A stretch of DNA of 64,000 bases from G963668345 sp965206025 (GTDB lineage Bacteria; Acidobacteriota; Terriglobia; Bryobacterales; UBA6623), in contig CBDBIU010000004.1 of the NCBI GenBank assembly GCA_965206025.1, positions 1,302,001 to 1,366,000 of the forward strand. Reading direction: 5' to 3'. This document shows positions 45,909 to 55,455 of the stretch, in pieces. A program made the position numbers and the translations under genes. Numbering within the stretch: position 1 is the first letter of the stretch; every line of letters starts with the position of its first letter. Under the pieces are notes generated by a model. It ran no database searches and had not been told where the DNA came from. It worked only from the letters and a program-made list of their open reading frames with translations.

Positions 45909-46132
45909 TTTTCTCTCCCGTGCGACTTTCGCCACGGGCTGTTAGCGCCTCATGTGTGAAAAAACCGCCGGAACCGTGGTCGAATACTGTCCCGTCCATC
46001 CAGTGCTGGGTTAACATGAATCATCGAAGCAGTAGACAAGTTGCAGTAATCCAGCCGGGCTGCTCCCGGCCGCCACGGCGACAATGATTCGCGCCGAGAG
46101 TCCTCCTGAGGGTCTCGTACCCCTTTTCATGC

Positions 46133-48013
46133 GTGGTCGGTTTACTGTGGAATCTCCTGGGCTTTTTCATGCTTAGTACCCCTCCGGCGCCTACGCGTAA
46201 CGGCGATTCGCCGGTTAGACGGCGGGATTCTAGCCGACAAATCTGGGGCCACGTTTCCGCCAGGTCCAACAAGCGAACATTTTGCCGCGCCCTGAAGAGG
46301 GCTTCCGTGATCTTGTCTTTGTTGACATGTATCGGGGGGCCGCGGCTATCCGGTCAGACAACGCTAGAGGCAGCCGAGGAAGGCTCCGATGCCGGGCCCA
46401 TTTTCACGGACGTAGGTCGAAGCTGGGGTGTGAATTTCAAACACGATTCAAAACACTCGTCACAAAAATACCTGCCGGAAACGATGGGAGCGGGCCTTGC
46501 GGCGTTTGACTACGATAACGATGGGTTCTTAGATTTGTTCTTCGTGAACGCTGCCGAGTTGGCGGACCCCATGCCGGCTAGGGCCGCGCCGGACAAATCC
46601 CAAGCCAGTCATTGGAACCGCCTGTACCGAAACAACGGGAAGGGCGGCTTCCGCGATGTCACCGAGGCCGCCGGGTTGGCCGGACACTCCTATGGAATGG
46701 GGGTGGCAGTCGGCGACTATGACAACGACGGCGCGTCGGATCTCTACGTCACGAACTTCGGCTCTAACATTCTCTACAGGAATGACGGCGATGGGACGTT
46801 CTCCGACGTTACAAAGGAAGCGGGAGTGTCTGGTGGGGACTGGTCCGTCTCAGCAGTTTTCGTTGATTACGACCACGACGGACTCCTCGACCTCATCGTG
46901 GCTCGATATTTGGAGTGGGATTTTTCAACCAACAAGTGGTGCGGCGAGCGTGGGTACTATCGGTCCTACTGTCACCCGAGGCATTTCGAACCGGCTACTT
47001 ATCTCGTTTACCACAACAAAGGGAGTGGTGTCTTCAAAGACGTGTCCGAGGCGAGCGGGTTCGCCAAGCATCCCGGAAAGGGATTAGGAATCGCGATCAA
47101 TGATTTCGATCACGACGGCAGAATTGACATTGCGGTGGCTAACGACTCATTTCCGCAGCAACTCTTTCGCAACGTCGGCGACGGTACATTCGCCGAGGCC
47201 GGTCTGTGGGCCGGGGTCGCCTATGACGAGGACGGTAATACGTTCGCCGGAATGGGCCTCGACTTCGCCGACTATGACAACGACGGATGGCCCGATCTTT
47301 TTATCAATGCTCTAGCTAACGAACGGTATGCCCTTTACCGGAACCGGGAAGGTTCTTTCGAATACGTCACTGGTCCAAGCCAGGTCGGCGTCATCACGGC
47401 CTTACATTCCGGGTGGGGCACGGCGTTTTTGGATTACGACAACGACGGTTGGAAAGACTTGTTTGTTGCCCAAGGCCACGTGATGGATAACATCGAATTG
47501 AAGCAGCCCTCGATGCGCTACCTGGAGCCGTTCCTGCTCATGAAAAACCGGCAAGGCAGCTTCCAGGATGTTTCCGAGCAGAGCGGGGACGCGTTTCTCG
47601 TCCCCCGACCGGGACGGGGCGCGGTGGCGGCTGATCTCGACAACGACGGCTTCGTGGACCTAGCCGTAAATTGCAACAACGAGTCGTCTGTTGTGCTGAA
47701 GAACGAGGGAGTTCCGGGTCGACACTGGCTCTTGTTGGACACCGTGGGCACCGTCAGCAATAGAGACGGAATCGGCGCCCAGATCCGCATAATCTCCGAA
47801 TCGGGTTTGGAACAGCATGCCATGGTGAGTACGGCGGGAAGCTATCTATCGTCAGGCGACAAAAGGGTACATTTCGGGCTCGGCGGGGACAAGAAGGTGC
47901 GCTTGATCGAGGTTAGATGGCCAAGCGGGATCGTTCAGAGTCTTGAAAACGTCGCGGCCGACCAAATCTTGACCGTCCAGGAGCCGAAGGATGCTGCCGA
48001 GCAAGAACCTTAG
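46133..48013 (+). CDS. CRTAC1 / ASPIC-UnbV family secreted FG-GAP repeat protein
   Basis: 626 residues. Residues about 55-75 ('ASVILSLLTCIGGPRLSGQ') look like a signal peptide, so the real start may lie downstream of the ATG at 46133; an ATG at 46169 and non-ATG codons are alternatives. At least five calcium-binding FG-GAP/VCBS-type repeats follow, each with a 'DYDNDGxxDL' motif ('FDYDNDGFLDLFFVN', 'GDYDNDGASDLYVTN', 'VDYDHDGLLDLIVAR', 'NDFDHDGRIDIAVAN', 'LDYDNDGWKDLFVAQ'). The C-terminal ASPIC/UnbV domain has 'DGIGAQIRIISESGLEQHAM' and 'LIEVRWPSGIVQSLENV'. It is extracellular or periplasmic; such proteins are abundant in Acidobacteriota, and their substrates are unknown. Confidence 0.88.
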   Translation: MVGLLWNLLGFFMLSTPPAPTRNGDSPVRRRDSSRQIWGHVSARSNKRTFCRALKRASVILSLLTCIGGPRLSGQTTLEAAEEGSDAGPIFTDVGRSWGVNFKHDSKHSSQKYLPETMGAGLAAFDYDNDGFLDLFFVNAAELADPMPARAAPDKSQASHWNRLYRNNGKGGFRDVTEAAGLAGHSYGMGVAVGDYDNDGASDLYVTNFGSNILYRNDGDGTFSDVTKEAGVSGGDWSVSAVFVDYDHDGLLDLIVARYLEWDFSTNKWCGERGYYRSYCHPRHFEPATYLVYHNKGSGVFKDVSEASGFAKHPGKGLGIAINDFDHDGRIDIAVANDSFPQQLFRNVGDGTFAEAGLWAGVAYDEDGNTFAGMGLDFADYDNDGWPDLFINALANERYALYRNREGSFEYVTGPSQVGVITALHSGWGTAFLDYDNDGWKDLFVAQGHVMDNIELKQPSMRYLEPFLLMKNRQGSFQDVSEQSGDAFLVPRPGRGAVAADLDNDGFVDLAVNCNNESSVVLKNEGVPGRHWLLLDTVGTVSNRDGIGAQIRIISESGLEQHAMVSTAGSYLSSGDKRVHFGLGGDKKVRLIEVRWPSGIVQSLENVAADQILTVQEPKDAAEQEP

Positions 48014-48210
48014 CCTAGCAGCCCGTGGCAGAAGTAAACATCGCGAAAACTCGGGTACAGCCAGCCAATTCGGTTCAGGTTCAGTGCTCTGTTTCTAGGG
48101 CTAGGACCGGGGCGAATTGGCGGCAGTCCTACCGGCCGGTTGTAGTCCTTCGACAATCGGAGTAGAGTGAGCGGGGTCTTGAAGCTTTCGGGGCAGGAGG
48201 CGGAATCGCC

Positions 48211-48999
48211 GTGTGTAGTGCGTTAGGCGGAAGGCGGGGAATTGTAAAACTCGTCCGTCGTTTGCTACCGGCTCTGCTTGCTTTCGCTCCGCTCGTTTCA
48301 TGGGGGCAAAGCCCGTTTTCCGGACGCGCGGGACTCATTCTTTACGTGGAAGGCGACGTAGTCCTACGTGGACGAGCCGGGTCTGGGCCTAGCCGGGAGC
48401 AACAGCATCTAGGGTCGGGCCAGCGTCTCCGTACAGGAGCCGGGCGGGCGGAAATGGCCCTTGCACCTGGTCTGCTCTTGGGTGTGGGGGAAAACACTGA
48501 GTTTGAGATGGTCAAGCCTCACTTGAGCAACCTCATAGTGCGGCTGATCTCGGGTTCTGCTGTTCTGAACGTGCTCGACGACGTGTATTTGGAGGCGCTT
48601 TCGGTTCAGTTCGGCGAGGCCGAGGCGAGGTTTGGCAAGCGCGGCGTATATCGCCTAGACACCTCGGCCGGAGGGTCTCTTCTGCTCAAGGTTTTCGATG
48701 GCAAGGCCACCGTGTCCGTCAACGGATCCAAACACAAAGTGAAAAAGAAATGGTCGCTTTCATGGGCCGACCCAGGTAGCGACCCCATCGTCGAGAAATT
48801 CGATCGTTCGCAGAAGGATTCACTAGATAAATGGCAAGGCGAGAGGATCGCGGCGCTTGAAGCGGCCGAGCGCGCCAACCGGGAAACCGAGTGTCGCGCT
48901 ACGACGCTAGATTTGCCGGCCCAAATTGGGATGAATCAAAGGCGGCCCGGCGGCCAGGGTGATGCGACGACAATCGGGGCTGGCTGTGAGGGACGTTGA
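48211..48999 (+). CDS. FecR-like domain secreted protein
   Basis: 262 residues from GTG at 48211, preceded by AGGAGG at about 10 bases. A signal peptide (about 12-33, 'LVRRLLPALLAFAPLVSWGQ') is followed by a FecR-type beta domain: 'LILYVEGDVVLRGRAG', 'LGSGQRLRTGAGRAEMALAP', 'LLLGVGENTEFEM' and 'VRLISGSAVLNVLDDVYLEA'. In classic FecR this domain transmits a signal across the membrane to a sigma factor, but here no sigma-factor gene is adjacent and no membrane anchor is present. The last 80 residues are charged and helical, then low-complexity. Confidence 0.75.
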   Translation: MCSALGGRRGIVKLVRRLLPALLAFAPLVSWGQSPFSGRAGLILYVEGDVVLRGRAGSGPSREQQHLGSGQRLRTGAGRAEMALAPGLLLGVGENTEFEMVKPHLSNLIVRLISGSAVLNVLDDVYLEALSVQFGEAEARFGKRGVYRLDTSAGGSLLLKVFDGKATVSVNGSKHKVKKKWSLSWADPGSDPIVEKFDRSQKDSLDKWQGERIAALEAAERANRETECRATTLDLPAQIGMNQRRPGGQGDATTIGAGCEGR

Positions 49000-49035
49000 C
49001 GAAAACGTTGGGTCCTCTGCACGCCGGTGCCGAGA

Positions 49036-49217
49036 TCTAGTGCTTACTATCATAAGTTAGCGATCGTTTATGGGGCGGCCATCCGGGGACCGCTGCCTCG
49101 CGGTCGCGGCTCAGAAGGCTTTGTGAACAAAGCACCTCCGATCCAGACGGATGGCCGTATAATCCTTCGGGAAAGGCCCTTTTTAAATACGCGAACTTAT
49201 GGAAGTAAGCACTAGCC
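49036..49217. mobile_element. Family 2 miniature element, copy c (both ends intact)
   Basis: The ends TAGTGCTTACTATCATAAGT (49037-49056) and, complemented, TAGTGCTTACTTCCATAAGT (49198-49217) form terminal inverted repeats. TA flanks both sides. The complement matches the copies at 26979 and 62206 in its right part (AGCCGCGACCG, CATAAACGATCG) and in its left part (GGCCTTTCCCGAAGGATTA). A long internal stem (GGCCATCCG near 49076 against CGGATGGCC near 49149) makes the element fold back. Confidence 0.85.
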
Positions 49218-49373
49218 CGCCACGGCAGGAAAAACGACAATCCCGACACCGGAACGGGCGTCGTGGGTGCTGTTCGCAATAGGGACGGCTCGCGCCCTGC
49301 CAGGCGGAAGAGCTATTCAGACGTCCTCCAGCGCGTCGTTAGGAAGTTGCCGGCGTAGCTAGTGATATGGCCC

Positions 49374-50720
49374 TTACACCAATTCTTTGATGGGCACGCC
49401 GGTGGCGTCGCCGATGGAGTTGGCGATTTTGATCGGGCGGCCGACGGGCGTCATGTAGGTCTTCTCCCAGTCGATGCCGAAGGCTTTGTAAACCGTCGCG
49501 AAGATGTCGCCTATCGTGATCATGCGGTCGGCAACGTAGGCGCCCCGTTCATCGCTGGCGCCGATGACCGTACCCCCCTGGATGCCGCCGCCTCCCATTA
49601 TCAGCGACCAGCATTGAGGCCAATGGTCGCGGCCGTTCTTGGGATTTATGTGCGGGGTTCGTCCGAATTCGCCCATCGCAATCACGACGGTGGATTCGAG
49701 CAACCCTCGCTGATCGAGATCGTCCAGCAAGGTGGAAAAGCTCTGATCGAACGAGGGGCATAGCTCATCGCGGTGAAGCCTATCGTTGTCGCCGTGCGTA
49801 TCCCACTGGTTGATCTTGTAGCCGGCCGCCGTCACGAAGCGCGTGCCTGCCTCCACAAGCCGTCTCGCCAATAGCATGCTTTGTCCCGCGGCGTCGCGGC
49901 CGTAGGCGTCCTTTGTCTTCTCTGATTCCTTCGAGAGGTCGAAGGCCTCTTTTACTGATGGCGTCAAGATCATCTTCAGAGCTTGCTCGGTGTAGGCGTC
50001 CATCTCTAGGGATTCCGCCGTCTCGGCCTTCTGGCGATAGAGGCGATCGACAACTCCTAGAAAGGATCGCCGGTCCTCGATGCGCCCCGCTGTAATCGAT
50101 TTCGGCAGGGTCAGATCGGGCACTTCGAAATCCGCGCGGCTCGGGTCGGGCAGCATCATCGGGCCGTACTTGCCGCCGAGGAAAGCGCCGCTGAAATTCT
50201 CGGTGAGATGGTGGTCGTTGTCGCTCTCAGGATGCAGGACATAAGCCGGCATGTTGTTTCGCGGGGCCATTTCTTTGGCAATCACGGAACCCAGACAGGG
50301 AAACCGCATTGCGGCGTTGACCTGGTGGCCGGTCGCCGCATAATGAGTGGCCTGCGGGTGATTGCTTTCGAGGCTGTGAAGCGAGCGAATGATGGCCAAC
50401 TTGTCCATTCGTTTGGCGATTTTGGGCACAAGTTCGGAAACCTGAATCCCGGCCACGTTCGTCGGAATGGGCTTAAAGGAGCTGTTCTTCTTGGGGTCCC
50501 AGGTGTCCACTTGGCTGGGGCCGCCTTCAAGCCACAGCAGGATGCACGACTGCGCCTTACCCTTCTTCGCGGCCCCTTTGCCTTCGACGGCCGCCATCAG
50601 GCGTTCCACCTGTAGAAACTGGCTCATGCTGATGCCAAGCAGGCTCAGCGACCCCACCTTCAGGAAGTGGCGGCGTTTTAAGGCCGGATCATTGATGTCC
50701 AAGCAACCGAATTTTCTCAT
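49374..50720 (-). CDS. DUF1501 family protein (Tat-exported, sulfatase-like fold)
   Basis: 448 residues from the ATG at 50718-50720. The N-terminus carries a twin-arginine signal ('RRHFLKVGSLSLLGISMSQF'). DUF1501 hallmarks follow: 'SCILLWLEGGPSQVDTWDPK', 'LAIIRSLHSLESNHPQATHY', 'WDTHGDNDRLHRDELCPSFD', 'VVIAMGEFGRTPHINPKNGR' and 'RDHWPQCWSLIMGGGGIQGG'. The family is related to alkaline phosphatase/sulfatase folds, with unproven activity. It normally pairs with a DUF1549/DUF1553 protein, here the next upstream gene (51005-53557), but a family 1 element has inserted between them. Confidence 0.92.
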   Translation of the reverse strand: MRKFGCLDINDPALKRRHFLKVGSLSLLGISMSQFLQVERLMAAVEGKGAAKKGKAQSCILLWLEGGPSQVDTWDPKKNSSFKPIPTNVAGIQVSELVPKIAKRMDKLAIIRSLHSLESNHPQATHYAATGHQVNAAMRFPCLGSVIAKEMAPRNNMPAYVLHPESDNDHHLTENFSGAFLGGKYGPMMLPDPSRADFEVPDLTLPKSITAGRIEDRRSFLGVVDRLYRQKAETAESLEMDAYTEQALKMILTPSVKEAFDLSKESEKTKDAYGRDAAGQSMLLARRLVEAGTRFVTAAGYKINQWDTHGDNDRLHRDELCPSFDQSFSTLLDDLDQRGLLESTVVIAMGEFGRTPHINPKNGRDHWPQCWSLIMGGGGIQGGTVIGASDERGAYVADRMITIGDIFATVYKAFGIDWEKTYMTPVGRPIKIANSIGDATGVPIKELV

Positions 50721-50867
50721 AGCCTTTGGTCCTTGCCGGGCGCAATGAATTGCCCCCCTACGCAATAAGCCGTCAGAACTTCCGCGGGCACGATCAATCG
50801 CTCCCCGACCATTTTCTCACACTCTTTCACAGGGTTCATAGCTCACATCGCATCGTGCCCACCGGGT

Positions 50868-51008
50868 CTAGCCCGCATTTCTCACCACCTGACGGTCGAA
50901 GCACGCAATAAGCCCGCCATTACTGCGTTGCGCTTGCTCGCCGTGCTCAACGTACTGACGGGCTTCTCTCGCACTTCGCCTCGCCACGTGGTGAGAAAAG
51001 CGGGCTAG
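50868..51008. mobile_element. Family 1 miniature element, copy E (best-preserved ends)
   Basis: The left end CTAGCCCGCATTTCTCACCA (from 50868) and the right end, complemented, CTAGCCCGCTTTTCTCACCA (to 51008) are inverted repeats with one mismatch in 21. TA flanks suit an IS630/Tc1-type mechanism. The interior shares GACGGTCGAAGCACGCAA and CTGCGTTGCGCTTGCTCGCC with copy A (6358-6420). The right end supplies the TAG stop of the DUF1553 gene (51005-51007 complement). Confidence 0.9.
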
Positions 51009-53557
51009 TGATTATTTGAAAACTCTCGTGAACTCAGCAACGCCCACAGCAGATCCTCCAGAGCCTGCCGCCGCGAAGAGTGCTCGGAGATCATCTTCAG
51101 CAGCTCGGCCTCTTCTCCAGCGGTCGGAAACCGTGCAAGGCTCAGCAAATAGAGCTTCTCGATGATTTCTCGGTCGGACGCGCCGGCCGCGATGAGCCGG
51201 TGAATCCGCCCTGCGTCATGGGAAATCTTGTCGGTAAACGTGGTTCCCACGAGCTGATGCAGGGCCTGACCGAGGTTCGGCTTAGGGGTTCCCTCCGGCA
51301 ACATCGCTCGCATCGTCTGGCCGTAGACTTCCAGAACCCGCATTCTGTATATATCCGGCATCACCACATGGATCGCCCGCGACCCCCTCGGCAGTCTTCC
51401 TCGTTTGTATTTGTCCTGCTCGAAAACCATGGGCACGCCGGTCACATTGGAGATAGCGTCAAAGAGCAGAGCGGCGTCCAGCAGACGGGATGTTGCATGA
51501 GAGTAGTTAATCTGATCGTTCTTGTTCGTTTCATTAGGCTCGGCGCTGAGCTGGTAGGTCTTCGAACGCACAATCGTTCGCATCAAGCGTTTGAGATCGT
51601 AACCGTCCCGTTCAAAATCCCGAGCGAGCGCTTTGATCAGCTGCGGGTGCGTGGGCGGATTCGTGGAGCGAAAGTCGTCCACGGGGTTCACGAAGCCCCT
51701 GCCAAAGAAGTAGCTCCAGAAGCGGTTGACGGCCGCCTCCGCGAAATAGGAGTGAGAAACCATCCAATCCGCCAAATGCACGCGTAGATCAGCCCGCTGC
51801 TCTTCCGGCAGCACGGTTCCGTCGAGGAACGTCGGGTGAACTTCGTTTCCCGTTCGCGGGTGAAGCACCTTACGGCTCTTGCCCGTGTCGAACAGATCAA
51901 TTTCCTGACCGGTGGGATCCTCAAAAATAACTGTTCCCGCCTCTTCTCCCCGGCCGTTGATCAGGTTCATGCGTCCGAAAAACGCGGCCAAGCCCCAGAA
52001 CTGATTCTGACTCCAAGCCTCGAAGGGGTGATTGTGGCACTGCGCGCAATCCATGCGGCGTCCGAGAAATACCCTGGTTTCCTCGGCCATCTTGTTCTGG
52101 GGGTAGCGAACCTCGCCGTTCGGCAGGAAGTGCCGCGACGGTGCGCTGTAGCCGAGCGCCGAGATGCGCTCCCGAGCCACCTCGTTGTAGGGCCTGTTCG
52201 TCTTAATGTTTTCTCTGATCCAGTCCCAGTAATCCTCGCACCAGTCTAAACCCATGCCAATCTGGAACCACGCTATGCGGAACAGGTCCGCGAAGCGGTA
52301 TGTCCAGTAATCCTCGTATTCGGGGGTGTTCAGGAGCGTGTCAATAAGCTTGTCCCGCTTCCGTGGATCCTTGCTGGCAAGGAATTCCCGCGTTCGCTCG
52401 GGTGGCGGCAGAGTCCCGGTCAGATCCAGACACACGCGCCGCAAGAACTCCGCATCGCTCGACAGTTCGGAAGGGATGATGTTGAACTGGCGCAGCTTGG
52501 CGAAGACGAACTTGTCGATGAAGTTTTTAGGCTCGACCTCGGGGTAATTTGCAATCGGCTCGGAGATCACGCCTACCAGGGCGCTGACGGCAGTCCCGGA
52601 TGCTCGAATCATGATGGCCGTCTCGCCGGGGCCGGCTGCCTCTACCTCGCCGTTGGAAGTGACTGTCACTACCTCCGAGTTGTTGGAAGCGTAGAGCACT
52701 TCGTCGGTGATGTCTTCGCGTTGTCCATTCGACAGATGAGCGGTCACCAACAACTGCTGCTTACCTTCCGCGTCCAAGACGGTTTGAGTCGGGTAGACCT
52801 CTACGCGAGCAATCTGGATACTCTCCTTTTCGCCCTCTTCTCCGAGGGGTGCTCCGTTGCGCACCCAGTCGAGAATCGTCTGATAGTCAGTCGAGCCGGG
52901 AGTGAGTCGCTGCCCGCCCCCGTGCGGAAGCTGCATGGCGGCCTTCATCAGCAGTAGGCTGTTCTCAGGCTGCTTCAAATCTACTCGGGGATTCTTGGTC
53001 CCTGTCTCAGTCGACAGGACTTGATAGGTGCCGCCTTCAACGATCCACTTGTGATCGTCCTCGGGGTAGAGGGCGTTGAGCGAGAGTTTGAACCCACCCT
53101 GCCCCTTGACGCCGCCATGGCAGGAGCTGTCGTTGCAGCCCCGTTTCGTGAAAATGCCTCCGACGTCGCGGGCAAAACTGAAGGGACGCGATTCGTCCGA
53201 CCCGGATACGCGAACCTGCGTGGTGGCTGATCGTCGTTCGAATTGGGCCTTCAGCCCAGAGTTGCCGTTGCCCAGCGCAACAACGCGACCGGTCTCATCG
53301 ACCTCCGCAACCGCAGCATCCGTGACTGAAAAGCGGCTTTGCGCGGTGACGTCCCGCTCCAGCCCGTCGCTGTACTTCGCCAAGACCAGAAACCGCTGCG
53401 CGGCTTGGGATCCCCACAGCGTGGGATTCTCCGGGGCTAGGCGCAGGGAAAGAACTTTTGGCGGCGTAGTTTCGCCGAGCAACGCTCCAGAGGAAGCGAA
53501 TCCCACCACAACAGCGATAGCAAGCCAACAGCTCAACCAAATTTTCCGCATTGTCAT
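51005..53557 (-). CDS. DUF1549/DUF1553 protein with cytochrome-c-like motifs
   Basis: 850 residues. A signal peptide (about 5-30, 'WLSCWLAIAVVVGFASSGAL') is followed by a Big2-like domain (35-120). A short region with 'RGCNDSSCHGGVKGQGGF' (CxxxxCH) follows, then a second Big2-like domain (about 250-335). DUF1549 ('NFIDKFVFAKLRQFNIIPSE', 'FADLFRIAWFQ') contains 'RMDCAQCHNHPFEAWSQNQF' with a CxxCH heme-type motif. DUF1553 occupies the C-terminal 250 residues ('AAVNRFWSYFFGRGFVNPVD', 'STNPPTHPQLIKALARDFER'). TAGGAG precedes a double ATG; the second (53551) has the better spacing. It lies 5 bases after the PPC gene, in an operon. The last residues 'SNNH' and the TAG come at the element border. 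Confidence 0.9.
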   Translation of the reverse strand: MTMRKIWLSCWLAIAVVVGFASSGALLGETTPPKVLSLRLAPENPTLWGSQAAQRFLVLAKYSDGLERDVTAQSRFSVTDAAVAEVDETGRVVALGNGNSGLKAQFERRSATTQVRVSGSDESRPFSFARDVGGIFTKRGCNDSSCHGGVKGQGGFKLSLNALYPEDDHKWIVEGGTYQVLSTETGTKNPRVDLKQPENSLLLMKAAMQLPHGGGQRLTPGSTDYQTILDWVRNGAPLGEEGEKESIQIARVEVYPTQTVLDAEGKQQLLVTAHLSNGQREDITDEVLYASNNSEVVTVTSNGEVEAAGPGETAIMIRASGTAVSALVGVISEPIANYPEVEPKNFIDKFVFAKLRQFNIIPSELSSDAEFLRRVCLDLTGTLPPPERTREFLASKDPRKRDKLIDTLLNTPEYEDYWTYRFADLFRIAWFQIGMGLDWCEDYWDWIRENIKTNRPYNEVARERISALGYSAPSRHFLPNGEVRYPQNKMAEETRVFLGRRMDCAQCHNHPFEAWSQNQFWGLAAFFGRMNLINGRGEEAGTVIFEDPTGQEIDLFDTGKSRKVLHPRTGNEVHPTFLDGTVLPEEQRADLRVHLADWMVSHSYFAEAAVNRFWSYFFGRGFVNPVDDFRSTNPPTHPQLIKALARDFERDGYDLKRLMRTIVRSKTYQLSAEPNETNKNDQINYSHATSRLLDAALLFDAISNVTGVPMVFEQDKYKRGRLPRGSRAIHVVMPDIYRMRVLEVYGQTMRAMLPEGTPKPNLGQALHQLVGTTFTDKISHDAGRIHRLIAAGASDREIIEKLYLLSLARFPTAGEEAELLKMISEHSSRRQALEDLLWALLSSREFSNNH

Positions 53558-53562
53558 CGCTC

Positions 53563-55455
53563 CTACAGCCTCCCCGATGAATCGCCTCCAACGGCTAACT
53601 GTTGACTCGGCTTCAGCACCATAACCGGAAGGTCTTTAACCTTCAAAGGCGCTCCCAGTTTCCCCCCGACCACCGGCCTCGCGACGACGCGAGCCACTTT
53701 AGGCATCTGGGTGGCGGGCGCGTCAGCCGCCGTCACCAACACGATGGTCGTTTTCTTGCTTTTGGGGACGAAACGTTCCTTATGGACTTCGGGAGCAGGG
53801 GGCGCCGTGTCCGGCTCTACATCGGCGCCGGCCAGCGCCTCGACTCCGCGCGGCAGGCCCTCAATTTTGAGGACGACTTCACCGCCGAAACCTTCCTCTT
53901 GGTCGGTGATGATCGTCAGCTTGGTCGCCTGGCCGGGAACGAGATTCGCCGCGTCTTCTTGCACCTCAATTTTACCGACATGCGGGATCTGGGGTCGAAC
54001 GAGAACTCGGTATTTGAAAGCCGGCTCTCCATATCGAGCCGTAACATCACGAATCTGCAAGGTGTAGTCGCCTTCTCTCTCGAACGTGTAGAGCACTTTG
54101 CTCCGGATCATCCTGACCCAGTCATCGCCATCCCCGGCGACCCTTCGGAAGAGGTTGTTGAGCATCTCCTCGCCGTTGGCGTCGATAACCGATACATGCG
54201 GATTAAATGTGGGCGTAACCGCCTCGGGGCCCTCGATTTCGAATGCCAGCTTTGCCTTCGCTGGGATCCTAAGCTTGAATGTATCTACGTCCGCGGGACG
54301 TTCGATGACGCCTTCCACCAGAACCGGTAGGGCTAGTTCCAATGCCTGGTCCGCGGTTTCATTGGGCTCTTGTTCGACCAAGACGGCGTAGGCTGCGGGT
54401 ACCTGAGGCATATCCGTACCCGAGGACCATTCGCTCGCAGCCACCCTGCCCGTGGTCGAAGAGGACGGCCCCTCCCCGGAGTTGTATCCCCCTGGCTCCT
54501 CCACGACGGTCCTTGATTGCAGAGCGTGCAGCCGATCCGATTCGAGTTTTCTCTGAAAAGGGATTTGCAACTTATCGAGCAACGATGGGGGAATGATCTG
54601 CTCCTCATACTTCGAAAAATGCCGCGCATCCGGGTGGCCCACACAGAGCCGGTACGCCACGTCGCCCCCCCCCACTCCCTGGAACGACGTGTAGGCCACG
54701 AAATAGCGCCCGGCCGTGTCGAATGTGTAGTTCAAACGAGAATCTTGAGAAAACACCATATGCTTCGGCCGTTCGGCGTCAAACCAGCTTCCTGCCTCTC
54801 GGTAGAGCGTCAACTGGGCCGAGTCATAGTTATTCAGAGTAGTGTTGGAGACGGCGTGGAACATCAGCTCCTGGCCCGCGGCCACGTCGAAGGAATAGAA
54901 ATCTCGATCGCCCATCTCCGACATCCGGCCGGCGATCAGCGAAGGAATCTCGAGTTTTTGGGCTTGGGCGGCCTCGTTGTTGTCGTTGCCGGTCTCTAAA
55001 ATCACGGGCTGCGTGTCCACCACGAATTCCAAGGCGTTTGAGACGCCACGCGGTGTTACCAACCGGAAAGCGTGCTTCCCTCTTTTCGCCGTAGGGTCGA
55101 CCTTGATCTTCAAGAACGCCTGATGACCAAGGAGAGGTTTTTCCTCTCCCGTCTGGGCGCAATTGACAGCGCATTCGACGTCGAACTGGATCGGTTCGAC
55201 TCTTTCGATCTCGGCACTCGCGCCCGGCTGGGCGAACCAAACTGCATAGAGGCCTTCAAGTTTCTTCCCCCGGACCTGCGCCTCGAAGACCGATCCCTGC
55301 TGTGCAGCCAAGGGAAAGATGGATATCGCCTCCGGACCCGTCGTCGGTTCCGCTTTCTCCTGCGCCTGTATCTGGGAATTGAGGCAAAGGAAGAAGGGAA
55401 GCGTCAGGACCGCGAGCGCCCTGCTTGACCTCCGACGTAGGCTAGGGACGCTCAT
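53563..55455 (-). CDS. Secreted pre-peptidase C-terminal (PPC) domain protein, copy 2
   Basis: 630 residues from the ATG at 55453-55455 (a frame open to 55521 has no better start). It has the same plan as copy 1 at 11861-13738: signal ('RALAVLTLPFFLCLNSQIQA'), Ig/IPT-like domain, PPC domains ('GDRDFYSFDVAAGQELMFHA', 'VDTFKLRIPAKAKLAFEIEG') and a C-terminal beta region with 'LTIITDQEEGFGGEVVLKIE'. The two proteins are near-identical over most of their length and the DNA has long identical stretches. Copy 2 ends with six extra residues. It is the first gene of the PPC-DUF1553-DUF1501 set, so it is probably the parental locus. Confidence 0.85.
   Translation of the reverse strand: MSVPSLRRRSSRALAVLTLPFFLCLNSQIQAQEKAEPTTGPEAISIFPLAAQQGSVFEAQVRGKKLEGLYAVWFAQPGASAEIERVEPIQFDVECAVNCAQTGEEKPLLGHQAFLKIKVDPTAKRGKHAFRLVTPRGVSNALEFVVDTQPVILETGNDNNEAAQAQKLEIPSLIAGRMSEMGDRDFYSFDVAAGQELMFHAVSNTTLNNYDSAQLTLYREAGSWFDAERPKHMVFSQDSRLNYTFDTAGRYFVAYTSFQGVGGGDVAYRLCVGHPDARHFSKYEEQIIPPSLLDKLQIPFQRKLESDRLHALQSRTVVEEPGGYNSGEGPSSSTTGRVAASEWSSGTDMPQVPAAYAVLVEQEPNETADQALELALPVLVEGVIERPADVDTFKLRIPAKAKLAFEIEGPEAVTPTFNPHVSVIDANGEEMLNNLFRRVAGDGDDWVRMIRSKVLYTFEREGDYTLQIRDVTARYGEPAFKYRVLVRPQIPHVGKIEVQEDAANLVPGQATKLTIITDQEEGFGGEVVLKIEGLPRGVEALAGADVEPDTAPPAPEVHKERFVPKSKKTTIVLVTAADAPATQMPKVARVVARPVVGGKLGAPLKVKDLPVMVLKPSQQLAVGGDSSGRL

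Noticed and set aside
49076..49158. Possible intrinsic terminator in the long stem of family 2 copy c
   Set aside because: The stem is part of a fold-back element and lacks a T run at the right place.
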